64,000 bases of DNA from Yamagishiella unicocca (taxonomy: Eukaryota > Chlorophyta > Chlorophyceae > Chlamydomonadales > Volvocaceae), in NCBI GenBank assembly GCA_003116995.1, contig BDSL01000153.1, positions 106,710 to 170,709 on the forward strand. The letters run 5' to 3'. Positions 58,059 to 64,000 of the stretch are shown in pieces. Position 1 is the stretch's first letter. Each line of letters opens with the position of its first letter. Position numbers and translations under genes: made by a program. The notes below the pieces were generated by a model that was not told where the DNA came from, did not search any database, and saw only the letters and a list, made by a program, of their open reading frames with translations.

Positions 58059-61000
58059 TCACTGCATACTGCGTGCCGAGGGAGTGATTGGCTGGAGAGG
58101 TTCCCATCCAGCAACCCTCATGAAGGAGTAGCTCCTGGACAAAACGCACATGACTGCTGCATTCGTGGGGTGGGGCAGCACATGCACCCGGCAGGGGGCC
58201 ACGTCGCTGGCAAGGTAGTACCTTGAGGCAGCATCAGCGGTGGCAGCACGACCCGCACGTACAAGGGGCACATTCATTCCTGGCTCTAGCAACAGCCGGC
58301 CATGCGCATCCACAACTGGGGCGTGCCATTCCACCTCAAGCACTGCTTCAAAGTGCCCGACCTCCAATGGTGACTTGTGGCGGTAGATTCCTAGGATTTT
58401 TCCAGCCCACATGCAATCCCCACTGGCTTTGCACCTCCGTGTGATAAACCAGCAATTGCGCTGGGACTTGGGCTTGTCGGCATCAAATGCAACGAACCCA
58501 ACACTTTGGTTAAGCTGAATGCCCTTCAGCTTCTCCTCAAACATGGGGCGAAGACCAGTGCCCTGGAAATTCATTCCGCCGGTAACACCCTGCCCTGGAA
58601 TTACCCACGAACGTGTAGGCCAAATGTTGCGCACACAGTAGGTTGCAAGCCCCTGCACGAATGCACCAAGGCAACAATGGAGTCTCATGTACCAGGGTGT
58701 TTACACACATTCATATGCATAAAGCACAAGTGTAGAGGCCCTCACCTGGTGTTTAAAGGCAAAGGAGTTGCCATTCTTGGAGAGTAACTTGCCACGCCAC
58801 TGGCTGGACTTGGATGTAACTTTTAGACCAACCAGGATACCGACAATGTACTCTGAGGGGGATCTGTCGGTTGACCACTGGTCCCATAGCCACACCATGA
58901 ACTCGTGGAACTGTGATTCATAACCCGCACAGTGCTGCATGTACATCATGTGCAACTCGTAGAACGCTGCATCAGACAACAGGGCACGATGTGACCGCTT
59001 GAAACCCACTAATGAAGCCATCTCCTCCATCTGCACCTCGGGCTCACAGCTGTTGTCAACCATCCAGTATTGTTGCTGCTGAGAGGTGAGGGTGCCAGCA
59101 GATCCAGGCTCTGGCATTGGCTCAGAGAAGATGCACTGATCTGGCTGTACTTCGCTTGCCAGCATGGCGGACTCCATCTGCATCCAGCTGAACACGCAAG
59201 TGGTCTCTGGTGTGTCTTTTTTCTTCATGAGCAGGACCAAGTGGTGCCAGAGGGCCTCATACCCCCACATTGCAGTGGTGTAGCTGGGTCCCAAGTGATC
59301 GAGCCGCTCTGCAAGGTGTATAAGCTGGTGTAGCTTCATGTCCATCTCACAGCAGGGCAGATGCAGCTCGACCAGGGTAACTGCACGTGCTATTCCATCT
59401 AGAATGAGTGGACAGTCTTCACGGGGCACGGCTTTGTCCAGAAGGAAGGATACGCTGCATAAAAGCTGCTGCATAGTCTGGAGTTGTAGTGGATCGATAC
59501 CCGTCCCATGGGCAAAAAGGTAGGCACCATAAGGACTTGTCAACAAGCACCATGTGTGCATCTTGACACCCTTGCCCTTCTTGAACACGCTGAGCAGTCT
59601 GGAACCACCACCATCACGAGCAGGCAGTATCACCGCAAATGATGCTACAGCTGACTTGATTTTGGCATGTCCATCAGTAGTGACCACCCATGGCATGTTG
59701 ACCCAAGTACGGTTGTTGACAACCTCATCATGCCTGCATGCGATGCAGGATGGCCATGGGCTTGTGTTTTCAAGGAAATTCCAAGGCCCAATAACTCTAT
59801 CCATAAAGAGAAACCCCCCAGGGCACTTACAGCAGGACAGCAGGTGTCACACGCTGCCCAGACGTTGCCAGCTTAAACAAATCCCTGGTTGTATTTGCGA
59901 TGGTGTGCATCGGATCATAGTGCAGGCCATGCTGTACACTAAACTCCTCCAGGTCAAGAAGCGCACAGTGATGCAGGGCCTGCATTTAGGGGCACATCAC
60001 ATGGTACACGTAGTACCAGTTGCCAAGCAGGCAAGCAAGCAGCAATATACTGTGATACCTTACCGGGCCTGGTGCTATGCTGCCAGGCTCAAGGGGTGCC
60101 TGCGTCAAGCAAACAAGATTAGGTTTAATGAAGCAGGTCTGGGGACTGCAACACAGAGAGGACAGCACAGTCACCTTAGATTTGGCGAGGAGGTCAGCCT
60201 TTGTCCGGGGAGCAGGTGGCATGTCACCTGGGTTCCGCTGAATAGAAGTGGGCTGTACAACAACAGTGGTAGGAGCTGTGGTGTTAGTACCTGCATTCCG
60301 CTGCTGGGCTGTGGGTGGCTGATCCTTTGTTTTATCTTGAGCTACTGGTGCAATTTTGTTGTTGAGACAGCATGCCTTGACACGCAAGCTGTCTCCGTTA
60401 TGGAGCCAACGATAGGCACCACCATACAGAATCTTGTGCGGCCCCTTTGACCCCTCGAGCCAGCACCGATAGCAGCCATATGTCATGCAGGGTGCACCGG
60501 TGATGCCAAGCATGTCCTCCAACCCACGGTAATCTGCCCCAGCTGTTATTGCGAAGACACGGACATTGATGTAGCCACCGGTAGCTGCATCAAAAACGTC
60601 AACACCATGAGTACCCAGGCTTTGGAGCTCCCTGCTCAGCAAGTTTAGGACAGATGCAATCCTGGGTCGCTCCTTCTCATCCTTCTTACGTGTACCCGGT
60701 AAGATACCCACGATGGTCGTGAGACCAGGTTTGTACCTACATGGAGACAGGTGATGCAGATGTGAGGGCAGTGGTCGCACGCAAGTAAGCAGCTCTCACA
60801 GGAACTTGCCGGATGTCACGCCCAAAGTTGTAGCAGGTGATGGCAACCGGATAGACAGAGTAGCTATTGTCATCCTTGAAGGCCAGGACTCCATCACTGA
60901 AAACACCCAGTAGCATGTCGGTGTCTTGCAGTGGGCGGGTGTCCTGCAATGAATTCCTGATGGCTGTGTATGCCTGCCCATCGGTGATATCACAGAGGAA

Positions 61001-62192
61001 CCCATCTGCAACACCCTGTTCCTGGGTTGCATCCACATGCTGACGAAGCGCCTTGGCATGTGGCTCAGATGCATACATTCGTTTGGCGTAATCCCGCACA
61101 GGCCTGCATGACACAGCTAGAGGTTAATAAGCAACCAAATCATTTGGTCCAAGCCCACACTCAGCCATGCCTACCGGTAATTGAATTTGCTGGTGTTTCC
61201 ATGTCGCATCTCCGCACATGAGGGGTTGAGACAGATGGGGCTGGCATGGTCCTCGCCACTGTAGAGTGTACCACACTTCTTGCAGTACTCGTACTCCACA
61301 AAGTGGCAGTCCATGAGTCGACCCTGATCCTCGAGGAAGGTAAGAAACTGATAAAACTTCACAGGCCGCTCATTCTCTGGGACCACATATGACTTGTACT
61401 TAAAAAGCATGATATCCTCACAAGCACTCTGTGTAAGCTTGTGCTTTGACTTCATGAGCAACAAGTCTAGCAGGTCGCCACACAGTGTCTCATAGCTAGG
61501 GGACTTGATGTGCCAGTCAACATCTGGGAGATGACACCGCTGGAAACAGCGACGCACAGTTCCCCCGTCGCCATCGCCCGGGATGTACTCGCTGCTGTCG
61601 CTAAAGGTGTCTGAGCGAGGAGAAAACTCCATGAAGTCAGCCGATCCAGCCTGGTCAGTATCTGGAGGGTAGTTGTCCATAGGTGGGAGTTCACTTGTGT
61701 AGGAGGCACTGTCCATATCTTCGGTCGTGTCCCTAGCTTCACCGGAGACAATTCCACTAGCAGTGTTGCTTGGGGCATTGGTATTGTTCGTGTTGGCTCC
61801 TGCACAGTTTTGCGCGTTGTGTTGTGTTCTCCCGAGCGAGTGCCTGGCCAGACACCCTCTCTGAAGCGCGTACCTTGGTGTAAATGCCAGGCCTGGCGAT
61901 ATGTTGCATGCACATATTCTTCTGAGGAATCCGAGGTCATGTATCCCTCAGCCGAGGAGGAACCCCATGCTGAACGGTGCTGGCGTGATGTTCGTCTGGA
62001 GATGAGCTGTAGTTGACCACCATCCACTACATGTTGGACACAACTGTTGCACAAGCAATAGACGCTGTTGCTGCTCGGGCCAGCACGTGTCACACCAAAT
62101 ATGGCAGTGGCGACGATGAACAGAACCACCACTAGCAGGACGACTGGTGAAACGCTTGTTCCCGCCTCCGGCTTAGTGAGAGGTCGCGCCAT
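58059..62192 (-). CDS. TNP2-like transposase (EnSpm/CACTA superfamily), intact
   Basis: Seven exons (62192-61874, 61799-61175, 61103-60810, 60736-60175, 59979-59831, 59733-58746, 58652-58059) join in phase to 1,176 residues without a stop. The N-terminus has an odd hydrophobic segment at about 15-36 (VVLLVVVLFIVATAIFGV) and a CLCNSC cluster. Exon 2 gives acidic linker, YKSYVVPENERPVKFYQF and a zinc-binding-like CKKCGTLY...CLNPSC. Exons 3-5 carry the TNP2 core: FLCDITDGQAY, LLGVFSDGVLAFKDDNSYSV, PVAITCYNFGRDIRYKPGL, IVGILPGTRK, LGTHGVDVFDAATGG, APCMTYGCYRCWLEG, LHYDPMHTIANTTRDLFKL. The order (DG, acceptor Asp, Asn-x-R, GI.PG, C..C, H..D.MH....N) is that of plant and fungal TNP2/Plavaka transposases. 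The C-terminus (GKILGIYRHKS, RYYLASDVAPCRVHVLPHP) resembles the DUF4216-type tail. Intron 3 is GC-AG (CG|GCAAGT). Confidence 0.8.
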
Positions 62193-62300
62193 TACAGAAG
62201 AAATGGAGACATCAATCGGGGAAAAGTACTATAATGTAGCCAGTGATTGGCGTGGTTATCGTAGCAGGCGACTGGCCAAGTAAGGTGGCTTCAAACAGAT

Positions 62301-62587
62301 TCAAATCTGGTCATGGATTTCCTGCCAATGGTAGATAGTTTTGATAGCCGGACTTACAGGTGTCTCAATACTCTGTGAGCGGTAACTTGTAGGAGACCTT
62401 TATATGGAACCAGTTGGCTTTCCCGCTTGCAGGGCAAGCGCTGTCGTACAAAGAATTTTCTCTATACGGCACCTCTTCGCAACACGATTGTCCATATTGC
62501 TGACTGCTGTATATGGTAGAGTGTTACATATTTTGCTTTCCTTCAATCCAACCACTGAAGTAAATGCGGCTTTAGCTTCTAGCAGGC
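62301..62587. other. spacer between transposon and next gene
   Basis: AT-rich. No terminal inverted repeat or promoter element recognised. Confidence 0.4.
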
Positions 62588-63058
62588 ATGAGTGCGCAAT
62601 TCTCTGAGATAGTTTGCGCGGCTCAGAATTCCATTAAACAAACGTTAAAAAGCAAAGCCTTACGAGATGAAGCACTGTTTGAGATCGCCCGCTACATCTC
62701 CGAATTGAGAATTGGCGCGCAGGTCAAGCTGAGTGACGGCCGCTCGGCTTTGGCCCCAGCAGAGGCTTCTCCAGCGGACATATTCGCGATGACATTTTCG
62801 GGACACAGTTTGAAGGCAAGCGCATAGTCCAGCAGTCGTCTCCCAACAGTGTCTGACCCGCATTAACTACTTTTGCAGACACAGACCCTCAAGGACATCC
62901 TCAACCTTACCGGCGATGTTCGGAAATTCTTGTACAGTGGCGCAAAGAAATGGGCCCGCAAGGAGCTGCAGTTTATTGGCCATGACATGGACTCGCCCGA
63001 GGATGCCGCCGAGGCAGCTCTCAGGATGGCAGAGGAAAGCTGGCCAGGGATGGACTGA
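62588..63058 (+). CDS. hypothetical helical protein (135 aa)
   Basis: Two exons (62588-62815 and 62879-63058) join in phase to 135 residues. The intron (63 bp) has a GC donor (AAG|GCAAGC) and ends TTTTGCAG. Read without splicing, the frame stops after three more codons, so the intron is needed. The protein is predominantly helical: QNSIKQTLKSKALRDEALFE, IARYISELRIGAQVKL, TLKDILNLTGDVRKFLYSG, AEAALRMAEESWPGMD. No membrane segment or targeting signal. Family not recognised. It follows the transposon directly and could be a passenger or an independent gene; its codon use is closer to host genes than to the transposase. Confidence 0.55.
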
Positions 63059-63409
63059 TTGGTGCTGTCGGTTTCAGCAAGAATATGCTTCCCGGAGATA
63101 GCCGGTGCTGCCCAAGTACCACTGGCGCCAAATTGCATGGTTCGAGTTATGGAAGGTAAACAAACAAGATCAGCAATCCTGCTAGGACGACTGTGCACCC
63201 CAGCCACAGTTGTGCCCCCCGTCCCCCCCGCCCTCTTCCACTACAAGGAACAACTGGAAAGGCAGCGCCACCTCGATGCTGGGCCCTCTGGTGGTGTCCT
63301 GTACACCACAACGAGCAGCCGGCATGAGGCCTGTGGCTCTCGGGCTGCCTCCCCTGCGTCCACCTTCCAGGGCGGCTCCCCGTCATGCTGCAACACGGGA
63401 GTCCCGACG

Positions 63410-64000
63410 CAGCTGCAGCATCGCAGGTGGGTGCAACGACTGGCGTGGTGCACATGGGGCGGGGTACATGCAACAGGCCCATGCCATCCGCCTGCCTCTG
63501 TGTGGGCCTTGGTTGCTTTGGCACTGGCGTGTCTGGCCTCAATCATCCTGCGTGCCTTCCACCCTTGCTCGATTCCACCAGGCGGCCATAAGTGGGACCT
63601 CCGTCCACGGGCGCCGTGCCGCTGGCGGTGTTGCAAGCCCTGGCAGCGGCAGTAGACCCGACACAGCTGGCAGCATCGCAGGTGGGTGCAACGACTGGCG
63701 TGGTGCACATGGGGCGGGGGACATGCAAGAGGCCCACGCCATCCGCATGCCTCCGTGTGAGCCTTGGTTGCTTGGCACTGGCGCCTCTGGCCTCAATCAT
63801 CCTGCGTGCCTTCCACCCTTGCTCGATTCCACCAGGCGGCCATCAGTGGGGGACCTCCGTCCACGGGCGCCGTGCCGCTGGCGGTGTTGCAAGCCCCTGT
63901 GCAGCGGCAGTAGACCCGACGCAGCTGGCAGCATCGCAGGTGGGGCAACGACTGGCGTGTGCACATGGGGCGGGTACATGCAACAGGCCCACGCCATCCG
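63410..64000. repeat. about 256-bp tandem satellite, continuing past the window end
   Basis: The marker GCATCGCAGG recurs at 63418, 63673 and 63931 (spacing 255 and 258 bp), with the surrounding sequence (GTGGTGCACATGGGGCGGG, CCTTCCACCCTTGCTCGATT) repeated in step. Unit 3 has small deletions. Frames within it are repeat artefacts. 63059-63409 holds no gene. Confidence 0.93.

Larger units (their letters stand above)
57599..62300 (-). mobile_element. EnSpm/CACTA-type (TNP2) DNA transposon
   Basis: An AT-richer block that contrasts sharply with both flanks and carries one complete minus-strand transposase gene. The left part (57600-57800) has a direct repeat CGTCTCGCTTACT (about 57601 and 57630) and repeated TAAGAAGG motifs, as in subterminal repeats of CACTA elements. 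I could not find terminal inverted repeats or a target duplication, so both borders are approximate. Confidence 0.7.

Noticed and set aside
63241..63997. Repeated ORFs in the satellite on both strands
   Set aside because: Frames recur with the 256-bp unit and are broken by small indels between units.
1..64000. rRNA, tRNA or snRNA genes
   Set aside because: None recognised by eye. A covariance-model search (Infernal, tRNAscan-SE) would be decisive.

Overview
This window reads as nuclear DNA of a volvocine-type green alga (Chlamydomonas/Volvox relatives). The basis is: very GC-rich DNA; genes split by many short introns; proteins padded with poly-Gln, poly-Ala and poly-Gly; TGTAA poly-A-type signals behind two genes; an octotricopeptide-repeat (OPR) protein; and a copia element next to a site matching a tRNA-Met anticodon arm. 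I inferred all exon models by hand from splice consensus and phase, with no transcript or database support. Phases close without a stop in nine multi-exon models.

Layout. 1-6.0 kb: repeat arrays, one unresolved minus-strand gene (2.3-3.2 kb) and one unresolved plus-strand gene (3.5-5.0 kb). 6.0-7.5 kb: a minus-strand low-complexity coding block. 7.84-9.75 kb: a complete but internally deleted Ty1/copia insertion with seemingly identical LTRs and a 5-bp target duplication. 10.4-14.6 kb: a nine-exon minus-strand gene resembling the animal meiosis protein M1AP. It shares a 272-bp divergent promoter with a tiny membrane-protein gene (14.8-15.3 kb). 15.7-16.5 kb: a minus-strand SelW/SelH-like thioredoxin-fold gene. 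16.9-22.5 kb: an OPR protein gene with an organelle-type N-terminus. 23.2-34.8 kb: a giant plus-strand gene (about 3,350 residues) whose C-terminal third follows the order of motifs in large SPL/SBP proteins, but with no visible SBP zinc finger. 35-38 kb: no gene recognised. 38.3-40.1 kb: a membrane-anchored protein with an exon-split tandem repeat. 40-46.6 kb: repeats and at most one weak gene. 46.7-53.2 kb: an eight-exon minus-strand BTB-BACK-Kelch gene. 54.5-57.6 kb: an unrecognised plus-strand gene that ends next to a transposon. 57.6-62.3 kb: an AT-richer EnSpm/CACTA (TNP2-like) transposon with an intact 1,176-residue transposase frame. 62.6-63.1 kb: a two-exon 135-residue gene. 63.4 kb to the end: a roughly 256-bp tandem satellite running off the window.

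The genes do not form a pathway. Recurring themes are minisatellites lying against splice sites, three GC-AG introns, and an over-represented palindrome GACCCNNGGGTC found in both exons and introns.
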